Source: an uncultured Hungatella sp.
Lineage (GTDB): Bacteria; Bacillota; Clostridia; Lachnospirales; Lachnospiraceae
DNA length: 22,561 nucleotides
Direction of reading: 5' to 3'
NCBI GenBank assembly: GCA_959018155.1
Contig: CAUEKH010000002.1
Location: 1 to 22,561 of the forward strand
Positions 15,016 through 22,486 of this stretch are shown piece after piece (the stretch's first letter is position 1; every line of letters starts with the position of its first letter). The position numbers and the translations under genes are program-made. The notes beneath the pieces are model-generated. The model ran no database searches and was not told where the DNA came from. It saw only the letters and a list, made by a program, of their open reading frames with translations.

Positions 15016-17046
15016 TTACAGTTTCAAAATCCGCTTACAGCCTGCATATGTGGTCACAAGATAAATACTGTATACAACCACCGCCAATCCGGCTGCAAAT
15101 AACACGTTCTGCGCAATATCCCTGGAAGTCAGATACGGAACATCCTGATAAACGCCGTACATGGTGATTCCGGAGTGGATGGCCGCGACCAGAAACGGCA
15201 GACCAAAATAAATTCCCAGCTGCATTTTCAGCGTTTTTCTCATGGCATCTGCGTCGACCCCCAGCTGATACAGCAGTTTATACCTTTTTTCATTATCCGC
15301 AGTCTGGGTCAGCTGCTGCAATGCCAGCACAGCGCCGGCTGTGATTAAAAATGTGATTCCAAGATAGATGCCAAGGTAAGAAAGCATCAGCTGGTTTGAC
15401 AAAAACTCAATAAACAGATCTTCCTGGCTGTTAAACAGGAATCCACCCACATTCATCCGCAGCTCATCCCTGTGGACAGCCTCGTTGACGATAGCCTTGT
15501 CCCCGGCAATCATCGCGTTCATGATGCTCATAAACGGTTTATTCTGCTCTGCTATCTTCTGTGGGACGATCAGCGTTCCAATATCGAGATACACATTCCG
15601 GTTGTAAATTGTCATCCGGTATAACCCATTTTCCTTCAAAGATAAGGTTGTCCCGGAAATATTCAGCGTCTCTTTCTGAGATAAATACTCCTTTAATAGT
15701 TCCTCCGTCTCCGGCTCGTTATAGTTTAACGCATACTCCGATTCCCCAAGTGTCACAGGTGGTTTTCCACAAAACTCTCTCATTTTATTGTAGTCATCCA
15801 CACCCACCAGATAGAGCGGTTCACTCCCATACCATCTTTTTTCCGGGTCCGTCTCCTTCTCGTACTTCCCGAACACCTGCTGCATGGTGTTGCCTTCGTC
15901 GGTATAGCAGGTAATCTCCTCTGTTTTTTCCAGATACTGCGCCACCTCTGCCTTCTGTTCTCCCAGCACAGCGCGAACCGACTCCCGTTTTACAGCATCA
16001 TCGAGATTTTCAACCCCGTCATAGTAATAAATAACACTCAAATCGAAAGGCGCCATCTGATACTTTTCCTTGATAAAACTCTGCCCCAGCCCGGTGCCGG
16101 TTCCCATCACAGATACGGATAAGTACATAAGAACGCAGACCACCGCAAGAGAAAATCCCTCTTTTCTCATTCTGCTCCCCAGCTGGTTCACCACAAAAGA
16201 ATTGAGATTCCTGTAATAAAATCCCTTTCTCTTTTTCACTGCCCGAAACAGGACAGCGGCGGCAGACAGGAAAAACAGAACCGTACCAAAGATAATGAAA
16301 CCTCCGGATACAGCGGCCGCCTTAAAGATTTCCCATGAATTCCAGTGGAAAATGACTCCATAGCCAATACTTATGAAAACAAGAGCCAGCAGACACAAGA
16401 GGACACCCGCTTTTCTGCCTTCCCCGATTTCCTCATTCTTTCGATCCGCCTGAAGCAAATCAATCAGTTTCATTTTCCTTATCTCGCGGAGGCGGAAAAT
16501 GTGAACCACCACAAAAATCAGTACAAAGAATAAAACCGAGGCAAAAACCGCTTTTATAGAAAATACGAACCTGTATTTCTCAACGCTCCCATTTGCCAGC
16601 CTCGTCGTAACGAGGGCCAGAAGCTGGGAAACCGCAACTCCCAGAGGCAGACCGCAGATTAAGGAAAATCCGCCGACGCGTATCGTCTCCTTTGCCAGCA
16701 GAAGGCCGATATCCTTCTGTTCCATCCCCAGAACCCCATAAACCGCGAATTCCCGTTTCCTGCGCTTCATCAGAAAGCTGTTGGAGTAAATAATGAGGAA
16801 TCCGATAATCAGACAGACCAGCACAGAACACGCCATCATAACACTCTCCGCAGCCGCGAGAAAATTATAGGTGTCCGGAAGTTCCAGCGCCATGAACTGT
16901 TCTTCAATAGAGTTAAATGTATAAAACAGGCTCACTGCAAACGTAAGAGTAAAGAAATATATCAGGTAATCCTCCGCACTCTTTCTGACATTTTTAACCG
17001 CCAGCTCCCGCAGCGTTCTGTTCACTCCTTTTTTCTTAAATAACAT
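15016..17046 (-). CDS. BceB-type ABC transporter permease (peptide-antibiotic resistance)
   Basis: Membrane subunit of a Bce-type transporter that frees lipid-II-cycle targets from peptide antibiotics and signals to the BceS-type kinase. The 676 residues have FtsX-like membrane segments (for example about 27-45, 68-90, 125-147, 165-184) and a large extracellular domain at about 325-545 between the 7th and 8th predicted segments, which is the family hallmark. That domain contains two cysteines, Cys380 and Cys426. The start at 17046 has a near-perfect GGAGGTGAT 7 nt upstream and overlaps the end of the ATPase gene; the longer in-frame extension to 17148 lies wholly inside that gene and is discarded. 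The gene order bceRS-bceAB and the operator at 17898 support the assignment. The specific antibiotic cannot be inferred. Confidence 0.93.
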   Translation of the reverse strand: MLFKKKGVNRTLRELAVKNVRKSAEDYLIYFFTLTFAVSLFYTFNSIEEQFMALELPDTYNFLAAAESVMMACSVLVCLIIGFLIIYSNSFLMKRRKREFAVYGVLGMEQKDIGLLLAKETIRVGGFSLICGLPLGVAVSQLLALVTTRLANGSVEKYRFVFSIKAVFASVLFFVLIFVVVHIFRLREIRKMKLIDLLQADRKNEEIGEGRKAGVLLCLLALVFISIGYGVIFHWNSWEIFKAAAVSGGFIIFGTVLFFLSAAAVLFRAVKKRKGFYYRNLNSFVVNQLGSRMRKEGFSLAVVCVLMYLSVSVMGTGTGLGQSFIKEKYQMAPFDLSVIYYYDGVENLDDAVKRESVRAVLGEQKAEVAQYLEKTEEITCYTDEGNTMQQVFGKYEKETDPEKRWYGSEPLYLVGVDDYNKMREFCGKPPVTLGESEYALNYNEPETEELLKEYLSQKETLNISGTTLSLKENGLYRMTIYNRNVYLDIGTLIVPQKIAEQNKPFMSIMNAMIAGDKAIVNEAVHRDELRMNVGGFLFNSQEDLFIEFLSNQLMLSYLGIYLGITFLITAGAVLALQQLTQTADNEKRYKLLYQLGVDADAMRKTLKMQLGIYFGLPFLVAAIHSGITMYGVYQDVPYLTSRDIAQNVLFAAGLAVVVYSIYLVTTYAGCKRILKL

Positions 17047-17803
17047 GGCCCTTATCACCTCCCAACAGCGATACCACCCGCATAATCTGGTCGAAAAAGT
17101 CTCTTCTTGAAACGTCCCCCCGCACCAGCTCATTAAAAATCTTCCCATCCTTTAAAAACAGGATCCGCTTGCAATGGCTGGCTGTAAATGCGTCATGGGT
17201 GACCATCAGGATAGTAGCTTCCTTCTTCTCATTTAAAAGTTTTAAGCAGTCGAGAAACATTCCCGCGGAACGGGAATCCAGCGCCCCGGTAGGTTCATCA
17301 GCCAAAATCAGGGACGGTTCCGTGACAATGGCTCTGGCGCAGGCAACCCTCTGCTGCTGCCCTCCCGACATTTCATAAGGATACTTGTCGAGAATCTCCT
17401 CAATCCCCAAATCCGCCGCCGTCTCCGCGATTTTCTCCCCTATCTGTTTTACCGGCACTCCACAGATGGAGAGCGCCAAAGCGATATTGTCGCGCCCGGT
17501 CAGCGTATCTAAAAGGTTAAAATCCTGAAAAATAAATCCCAGTTCCTCCCGGCGAAACTCCGCAAGCCTTTTCGCCCTCATTTTCGTCACATCTTTCCCG
17601 TTAATGAGGATCTGGCCCGCCGTCGCCCGGTCGATGGTGGAGATACAGTTTAAAAGCGTCGTCTTCCCGCTTCCGGAGGCTCCCATGATTCCCAGATACT
17701 CTCCCTTTTCCACCTCAAAACTGATTTTATTGACTGCCTTTGTCAGGCTTCCTTTATTCCTGTAAAATTTCTCCAGACTTTTGACTGTTAAAATTGAACT
17801 CAT
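17036..17803 (-). CDS. BceA-type ABC transporter ATP-binding protein
   Basis: Cytoplasmic ATPase of the Bce-type transporter, 255 residues. Nucleotide-binding elements occur in order: Walker A GASGSGKTT (41-49), Q-loop FQD (Gln93), signature MSGGQQQRVACARA (145-158), Walker B LILADEPTGALD (165-176) and the switch histidine in MVTHD. The start at 17803 is the ATG with AAGGGG about 10 nt upstream; a TTG three codons earlier is less likely. It overlaps the permease gene by 11 bases, indicating translational coupling. It follows a terminator and a BceR-type palindrome, so it is the first gene of the induced operon. Confidence 0.95.
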   Translation of the reverse strand: MSSILTVKSLEKFYRNKGSLTKAVNKISFEVEKGEYLGIMGASGSGKTTLLNCISTIDRATAGQILINGKDVTKMRAKRLAEFRREELGFIFQDFNLLDTLTGRDNIALALSICGVPVKQIGEKIAETAADLGIEEILDKYPYEMSGGQQQRVACARAIVTEPSLILADEPTGALDSRSAGMFLDCLKLLNEKKEATILMVTHDAFTASHCKRILFLKDGKIFNELVRGDVSRRDFFDQIMRVVSLLGGDKGHVI

Positions 17804-17897
17804 CTGCCGCAATCCCCTTTCTCAATCTCTGTTTTGGTTGATGACATCAGTTTATCACAGGAAAATGGCCTCTTCCATTTAATTGCATAACAGATAG

Positions 17898-17913
17898 ATT
17901 ACATTTTTGTAAT
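17898..17913. promoter_or_regulatory. BceR-type operator upstream of bceA
   Basis: A perfect inverted repeat ATTACA-N4-TGTAAT. It matches the TnACA-N4-TGTAA element known for BceR-like regulators, 95 bp upstream of the bceA start. A -10-like TGTGATAAACT lies about 30-40 bp downstream of it on the minus strand, but no good -35 is present, as expected for an activator-dependent promoter. Confidence 0.75.
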
Positions 17914-17926
17914 ATTAGCGGATATC

Positions 17927-17965
17927 AAAAAAAACACTGCCGCAACTCCATCAGCAATGTTTTTC
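17927..17965 (-). terminator. Terminator of the bceRS operon
   Basis: On the minus strand AACATTGC pairs with GCAGTGTT across a 13-nt loop and is followed by a run of eight Ts, about 30 nt after the kinase stop. It separates constitutive bceRS from the induced bceAB operon. Confidence 0.8.
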
Positions 17966-17993
17966 CTGTATCTCGTTCTTTTTGGCTATTCCG

Positions 17994-18998
17994 TTACATT
18001 TTACGTTTTACGTGAAAGGTGACGGCCGTCCCCTCTCCCCATTTCGACTGGATTTCCAGGCGGATATCCATTTTATCACACAGTTTCTGGCAGAGATACA
18101 GCCCCATCCCCGTAGATTTCTGGTGGGTATGGCCATTTTCCCCTGTAAATCCCTTCCGGAACACACGGGAAATATCTTTTTCCGGAATACCGATTCCATT
18201 ATCCGCCACCGTCACCGCTAACATCCCGCCCGGTTCCTCCTTCGCATCGAAGGAAATCCAGGCTTTTTTCTCCGGATCCCGGTATTTCACGGAGTTGGAA
18301 ATCAGCTGGCCGAGAATAAATTCCATCCATTTTCCATCGGTCAGTATCTCGTAATCCAGGTTCCCGGGCTTCGGCAGGATCCCTGCTTCCACCATCATCT
18401 TTCTGTTTTTGGAAATGGCATTTAAAATCAGCCGCTTTACATGGATCGGCTGGATCAGATAATCCCCTTCCAAACTGCCGCTCTTGCTGAAATAAATCAT
18501 CTGTTCCACGTACGCCTCAATCCTGGCCGTCTCTTCTTCCAAGCTGCTGGTGATGGGATTTCTGTTATTTTCTATAATCAGCCGCGCCACGGCAATGGGC
18601 GTCTTGATCTCATGGCTCCAGGTCTCAATATACTCCCTGTACTCAATAATCTCCTGCTGCTGTCTGACCAGGGCATCATTCATGAATTTCTCATTCTTTT
18701 TCAGAGTCTCATACAGCAGCTTTCCATCGTAAAACCCCGGCGCCGCAAGGATTTCCGTCAGATAATTCTTCTCATCCAGCTGGTCCCACGCCTGCTGCAC
18801 CTCGTCGTAATACCTTTTTTTGCGGCTGCAGTCCCAGATTCCGCACACCGTATTTCCAACCAGGAAAAGGATCTCCACCGCAGCTATCACCGGCATCTCC
18901 GTCCCCATCAGTAAGAGGAACAGGCCGGTTAAAAATGCTGTCAGAAGCGTAATCCAGACAGCAATCCAGTGATCCCGGATATACTCTGTAATCTTCAT
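17994..18998 (-). CDS. BceS-type intramembrane-sensing histidine kinase
   Basis: Sensor kinase, 334 residues. Two membrane segments near the N-terminus (about 11-31 and 36-55) are separated by only a few residues (GTEMP), so there is no extracellular sensor domain. This is the defining feature of kinases that receive their signal from a BceAB transporter. A cytoplasmic linker leads to the H-box ETWSHEIKTPIAVARL with His129, then N-box ILGQLISNSVKY, G1 VADNGIGIPEKD and G2 TGMGLYLCQKLCDKM. The ATG overlaps the regulator stop by four bases (ATGA), so the pair is translationally coupled. A terminator follows directly. Confidence 0.94.
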   Translation of the reverse strand: MKITEYIRDHWIAVWITLLTAFLTGLFLLLMGTEMPVIAAVEILFLVGNTVCGIWDCSRKKRYYDEVQQAWDQLDEKNYLTEILAAPGFYDGKLLYETLKKNEKFMNDALVRQQQEIIEYREYIETWSHEIKTPIAVARLIIENNRNPITSSLEEETARIEAYVEQMIYFSKSGSLEGDYLIQPIHVKRLILNAISKNRKMMVEAGILPKPGNLDYEILTDGKWMEFILGQLISNSVKYRDPEKKAWISFDAKEEPGGMLAVTVADNGIGIPEKDISRVFRKGFTGENGHTHQKSTGMGLYLCQKLCDKMDIRLEIQSKWGEGTAVTFHVKRKM

Positions 18999-19660
18999 AC
19001 CAGATACCCCATTCCCCGTTTCGTGATCAGATACTCTTCCAGCCCCAGTTCGGCCAGTTTTTTTCTAAGCCTGTTGATGTTCACGGTCAGCGTGCTGTCC
19101 TCGACGAACTCTTCCATCTCCCAGAGGTGGCAAATCAGATCATTTCTGGAAATAATGGTTCCGGCATTTTCCATCAGGATCTTTAAAATCCCCAGTTCAT
19201 TTTTTGTCAGTTCCACCTCTTTCCCCTGATAAGAAGCCTTACCTTTCAGGACGTCGAGGGATAAGCCCTTATGATTTAACACCAGATTTCTCCTTTTTCC
19301 ATAGGTGCGGTTTAGGACGGTGGAGATGTGGGCGAGAAGGATGTGCATATTATACGGCTTTGTGATAAAATCGTCGGCTCCCGAATTTAAGCTCATCAGC
19401 TCGTCCAAATCGCTGTCCGAACTGGTTACCACAATAATCGGCACATCCTGGGTTTTGCGTACTTCCTGGCAGATAGAGAATCCATCCTGCACCGGCAGGT
19501 TCAAATCCATCAGCACCAAATCCGGCGCCTCTCTTGCGATCTGCTCCGCCACATGGTGAAAATTTTCAACGGTACTGCAGGAATACCCCTTCTTCTCCAG
19601 AGCCGTACTCAACTCCTCCCTGATTTTCACTTCATCCTCTACAATTAAAATTCTCTCCAT
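18995..19660 (-). CDS. BceR-type response regulator (OmpR family)
   Basis: Transcription factor of the Bce module, 221 residues. The receiver domain has DE at 9-10, phosphorylated Asp52 in LVLMDLNLPVQDG, and a conserved Lys in DDFITKPYN. The C-terminal winged-helix DNA-binding domain includes VELTKNELGILKILMENAG and TLTVNINRLRKKLAELGLEE. The start at 19660 has GGGGAGG 5 nt upstream; in-frame extension to 19696 would enter the promoter leader. It probably activates bceA through the palindrome at 17898-17913. No such palindrome is visible before bceR itself, which fits constitutive expression from 19705-19734. Confidence 0.94.
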   Translation of the reverse strand: MERILIVEDEVKIREELSTALEKKGYSCSTVENFHHVAEQIAREAPDLVLMDLNLPVQDGFSICQEVRKTQDVPIIVVTSSDSDLDELMSLNSGADDFITKPYNMHILLAHISTVLNRTYGKRRNLVLNHKGLSLDVLKGKASYQGKEVELTKNELGILKILMENAGTIISRNDLICHLWEMEEFVEDSTLTVNINRLRKKLAELGLEEYLITKRGMGYLV

Positions 19661-19704
19661 CAGAACCTCCCCGTCTCCGGCTTTCCAAGCCCTCATTCTT
19701 ATTT

Positions 19705-19734
19705 AATCTAATCACAAAGGGGGGCGGCTGTCAA
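19705..19734 (-). promoter_or_regulatory. bceRS promoter
   Basis: Minus-strand TTGACA (19734-19729), 18-bp C-rich spacer, TAGATT (19710-19705). Perfect -35 and a 4/6 -10, about 40 bp before the bceR start. Confidence 0.65.
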
Positions 19735-19828
19735 CAGAATCCCTGAAAGACCCGGGAGATGGGGGACTCTATCTGGGTATTGCTGACCTTTTCCTGTTTT
19801 ATGAATGGTAAACCTTTTTATTTTGCAA

Positions 19829-19859
19829 TTGTCAACCCATTTTTATTTTTGGTTGACAA
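19829..19859 (+). promoter_or_regulatory. BirA-type biotin operator overlapping the bioY promoter
   Basis: TTGTCAACC and GGTTGACAA form a perfect 9-bp inverted repeat separated by 13 bp (equivalently TTGTCAAC-N15-GTTGACAA). This agrees in arm sequence and spacing with the operator of the biotin repressor/ligase BirA. The right arm contains the -35 TTGACA (19853-19858), so binding would block transcription. The -10 is weak (GATACT or TACTCT around 19874-19881). It implies that bioY is shut off when biotin is plentiful. Confidence 0.85.
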
Positions 19860-19938
19860 ACCGTGAAGTCTATGATACTCTGTTCTCATCAAATTTATAC
19901 ATAAAGAATTTAATAAAGATACCGGAGGTTTTCATATT

Positions 19939-20526
19939 ATGAGTACAATACCAGTTCAACAGACGGCCAGAAAAGGCCTCACCACAAAAGAAATCGTCAT
20001 AACCGGAATGTCAGCGGCCACCATGGCGGTCATATCCCAGATCTCTCTCCCCATGCCGACAGGGATGCCCATCACGATTCAGGTTTTCGGCATCGCGCTG
20101 ATCGGCGCCGTTCTCGGCTGGAAGCTTGGCTTTTTCGCCATACTCTCCTATATCCTGTTAGGCGCCGTAGGACTTCCGATTTTCGCCGGTTTTAATGGTG
20201 GTCTCAGTGTTCTTTTAAATATCACAGGCGGCTATATCTGGTCCTGGCCCATCATGGTTCTTCTCTGCGGCGTACGTCCAAAGTCCGCTTCCCGGCTGAC
20301 AAACAGTGTCATCGTGATCGCCTGTGCCATACTCGGCCTGATCATTAACGAGACTGCCGGCGGCCTCCAGTGGGCGGCTCTGGCCGGAAATATGTCCGTA
20401 AAGGCCGTATTTGTCTATTCCATGACCGCATTTATACCAAAAGATACCATACTCACGATACTGGCTGTTTTAATCGGAGGACGGATTCGGAAAACGCTGG
20501 TGCGGGCCGGATTCCTGAACGCATAA
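19939..20526 (+). CDS. bioY: Biotin transporter BioY (ECF substrate-binding component)
   Basis: Integral membrane S-component that binds biotin for uptake, normally with a shared energy-coupling module. The 195 residues have about six membrane segments. The family signature GAVGLPIFAGFNGG (75-88) is followed by ITGGYIW (95-101), where the usual GPTGGY reads NITGGY. GGAGG lies 10 nt upstream of the ATG. The gene is single, with the BirA-type operator about 80 bp upstream, which independently supports biotin as the substrate. No ecfA or ecfT genes are in the window. Confidence 0.94.
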   Translation: MSTIPVQQTARKGLTTKEIVITGMSAATMAVISQISLPMPTGMPITIQVFGIALIGAVLGWKLGFFAILSYILLGAVGLPIFAGFNGGLSVLLNITGGYIWSWPIMVLLCGVRPKSASRLTNSVIVIACAILGLIINETAGGLQWAALAGNMSVKAVFVYSMTAFIPKDTILTILAVLIGGRIRKTLVRAGFLNA

Positions 20527-20583
20527 TTCCGGGCTATGCCGGACGGCTTTGTATTTAATTAAGCTTTCATTTTCACCAAACAT

Positions 20584-20627
20584 CAACAGGGCTGACGCAG
20601 TGATTTTTTAATGCGTCAGCCCTGTTG
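20584..20627. terminator. Perfect 16-bp inverted repeat between convergent genes, probable bidirectional terminator
   Basis: CAACAGGGCTGACGCA and its exact complement flank a 12-nt T-rich loop. It lies 58 bp after the bioY stop and 10 bp from the stop of the opposite-strand gene. No T-run follows on either strand, so termination efficiency is uncertain. Confidence 0.55.
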
Positions 20628-20637
20628 TACTCTTCCC

Positions 20638-21126
20638 CTAATTGTACTTCTTTTTCAAATAATATGAAATCAACAAACAAGAAATCAGGCCAATTACAGA
20701 AACGAACATCCCTATAATAGAATCCTGAAGATTCTTAAGCAAAGAAAATTTGCCGTAGTTAGAAATAATGTAGGGAAGCAGAGGAAAACTAAAACAGCCA
20801 ATAATCAGGAAAATAACTGATATGCGTAATGGTATTTTCCAAAGTCTGCTGTTTTCGTACGCTGTTTTCCCGGCGAGTTCATTTTTTATCTGTTCCTGAA
20901 CTTCGGTAACATATCCTATCTCCCGCAGCGTTTGCGCTTCTGATAATTGAGAATCAGAAGTTTCCGCCATATAACCGGAAAAAATGCGTAATATTTTATC
21001 AGCTAATTGCGCTCTGTAAAAATCCTGCCATTCCGGTGATGGAAGATCCCTTACCACATCATCGATCCATTGACTTAACCCGGCTGGAAGCGATAACGAA
21101 TGTATGACTTCCGATTCATTCTTCAT
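20638..21126 (-). CDS. Two-TM membrane protein of unknown function
   Basis: Not recognised with confidence. The protein has 162 residues. Residues 1-95 are hydrophilic and helical, with an acidic/aromatic region (DLPSPEWQDFYRAQLADKI) and a heptad-like stretch (EVQEQIKNELAGKTAYENSR). Two membrane segments follow at about 98-120 and 132-155, and the short C-terminal tail is basic (YYLKKKYN). This layout resembles small membrane proteins with a cytoplasmic N-terminal helical domain, such as the HAAS/DUF1700 type, but key residues are not clear enough to assign it. GGAGGG lies 11 nt before the start. The gene is single, on the strand opposite to both neighbours, and AT-richer than they are. Upstream lies a 12-bp direct repeat (21175-21201) that could take part in its regulation. 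Confidence 0.75.
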   Translation of the reverse strand: MKNESEVIHSLSLPAGLSQWIDDVVRDLPSPEWQDFYRAQLADKILRIFSGYMAETSDSQLSEAQTLREIGYVTEVQEQIKNELAGKTAYENSRLWKIPLRISVIFLIIGCFSFPLLPYIISNYGKFSLLKNLQDSIIGMFVSVIGLISCLLISYYLKKKYN

Positions 21127-21174
21127 AAGCCTGCGTTCCCTCCTTTAAATCAATTCAGATAACCACCCCGAATC

Positions 21175-21201
21175 TATTTCATTAACATATATTTCATTAA
21201 C
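21175..21201. repeat. Direct repeat upstream of the two-TM protein gene
   Basis: tatttcattaac occurs at 21175-21186 and again at 21190-21201, an offset of 15 bp, about 50 bp before the start of the minus-strand gene. It is a possible binding site or a chance AT-rich duplication. Confidence 0.5.
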
Positions 21202-21311
21202 CAGCCTGTTTCCGGATCATAACCATCCAGTTATATTCAGTATATATTGTACTTTCACAGATGTAAATATCCCCTGGAAAATATCTCGCTTTCCCTCTGT
21301 CTGACCGTTGC

Positions 21312-21341
21312 TGATTCACGCTAAGTCACGCCGATTCGCGC
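21312..21341. repeat. Three 10-bp-phased repeats
   Basis: gattcacgct, aagtcacgcc and gattcgcgct follow each other without gaps at exactly one helical turn (core TCACGC/TCGCGC at 21316, 21326 and 21336), about 80 bp upstream of the nudC -35. Confidence 0.5.
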
Positions 21342-21419
21342 TGTCTAAGGCTTATAAAGCTGTCATTTCCCGCAATCGCCTTACCCGCCTCATGGCCTCA
21401 AACAGTGTAAACAGCTACC

Positions 21420-21448
21420 TTGACTTTCCCTGTACCATCTGATATGAT
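21420..21448 (+). promoter_or_regulatory. nudC sigma-A promoter
   Basis: TTGACT (21420-21425), 17 bp, TATGAT (21443-21448). Start expected near 21455, leaving a ~50-nt leader. Confidence 0.75.
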
Positions 21449-21506
21449 TTCTTGAAATAGTGTTTAATAATGAATTAAATTTATGCAGAAAGAAGGATTT
21501 TCAACC

Positions 21507-22391
21507 ATGATTCAGGAAATCTCCCCTCATCGGTTCCACAATGAGTTTCACATAAAAACGCCAGCCCCTGACAGTTATTTTTTCTACCTCAAAGATGGTT
21601 CCATCCTGCTCAACCACATTGACGAGCTCAACATCCCCCGTTTCCGTAATTTAGAAAATCAGGCCGAACAGGCCTTACAATGCTGCGACTACTTATTCTC
21701 CATCGACTCCCGGGAATATTACTTAATCGACGAGAACTCTCTCACTCTCCAGGAAAACGAGACCCTCGCCTTCTATAAAACCTCCGTTATCCGTGAAATG
21801 GAACCGATGTGGACCGCATTCGCCGCCGCCAACGGAAATGAACTCCACCGTTTCTACCGGAGTAACCGCTTCTGTGGCTGCTGCGGCCATCCCATGAAAA
21901 AAAGCCGCAAAGAGCGGGCCATGGTCTGCACCTCCTGCGGCAATACCACATACCCAAAGCTGGCTCCCGCCGTCATCGTAGCCGTCATCGACGGAGAAAA
22001 ACTCCTCCTGACAAAATACGCCGGCCGCGAGTACACCCGCTACGCCCTGGTAGCCGGCTACACCGAATTCGGAGAAACCCTGGAAGAAACCGTAAAGCGG
22101 GAAGTGATGGAAGAAGTCGGTTTAAAGGTCAAAAACATCCGCTACTACAAAAACCAGCCTTGGGCCTTCAGCGACTCCATGCTGGTGGGATTTTTCGCAG
22201 AGTTGGATGGTTCTCCACAAATCCATCTCGATGAGACAGAGTTATCCACAGCCGTCTGGTTGAAACCCGAAGATATCCCCGGCGACTACACCAACGTCAG
22301 CCTGACTCATGAAATGATTATGCTCTTTAAGAATGGTGGGTGGAAAAAGTACTTCTCCCTTTCAAACCAGCCGAAACAGGATGCTCTCTGA
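21507..22391 (+). CDS. nudC: NAD(H) pyrophosphatase, NudC-type Nudix hydrolase
   Basis: Hydrolyses NADH to NMNH and AMP; NudC enzymes also remove NAD caps from RNA 5' ends. The 294 residues from 21507 show the full architecture: an N-terminal domain (1-115), a zinc ribbon FCGCCGHPM...CTSCG (Cys123, Cys126, Cys141, Cys144), the linker TTYPKLAPAVIV, a complete Nudix box (184-206: Gly184, Glu190, Arg198-Glu199, Glu202-Glu203, Gly205), and the downstream specificity motif NQPWAFSDS (216-224), equivalent to the SQPWPFPxS that marks NADH pyrophosphatases. The start at 21507 is preferred over the ATG at 21483 because AAGGA lies 9 nt before it and the N-terminus then reads MIQEISPHRF. An unpaired extra cysteine (Cys125) sits in the zinc knuckle. 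Single gene with its own promoter and terminator. Confidence 0.94.
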   Translation: MIQEISPHRFHNEFHIKTPAPDSYFFYLKDGSILLNHIDELNIPRFRNLENQAEQALQCCDYLFSIDSREYYLIDENSLTLQENETLAFYKTSVIREMEPMWTAFAAANGNELHRFYRSNRFCGCCGHPMKKSRKERAMVCTSCGNTTYPKLAPAVIVAVIDGEKLLLTKYAGREYTRYALVAGYTEFGETLEETVKREVMEEVGLKVKNIRYYKNQPWAFSDSMLVGFFAELDGSPQIHLDETELSTAVWLKPEDIPGDYTNVSLTHEMIMLFKNGGWKKYFSLSNQPKQDAL

Positions 22392-22440
22392 TACTGTATC
22401 AGCCTGAATTATCCTGCATTTCTGCACAGATACCTTTTAC

Positions 22441-22486
22441 TAAAAAACAGCATGTTCACTTTGACAGTGAGAATGCTGTTTTTTAG
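22441..22486 (+). terminator. nudC terminator
   Basis: AAAAAACAGCAT pairs with ATGCTGTTTTTT, with an inner stem TTCACT/AGTGAG and a T6 run at the 3' side, 50 nt after the nudC stop. The symmetrical A/T flanks could allow action in both directions. The remaining bases to 22561 show nothing recognisable. Confidence 0.8.

Larger units (their letters stand above)
21127..21506. other. Divergent intergenic region before nudC
   Basis: About 380 bp between the divergent two-TM gene and nudC. It holds the direct repeat at 21175-21201, a set of three 10-bp-phased TCACGC-like elements (21312-21341) and the nudC promoter at 21420-21448. No small gene or RNA is recognised in the rest. Confidence 0.6.

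Noticed and set aside
17049..17148. N-terminal extension of the BceB-type permease.
   Set aside because: The extra 34 codons lie inside the ATPase gene in another frame, lack membrane-protein character, and a strong ribosome-binding site marks the start at 17046.
19661..19828. A second BceR operator before bceR (autoregulation).
   Set aside because: No TTACA-N4-TGTAA-like palindrome is present there; only a constitutive-looking promoter is seen.
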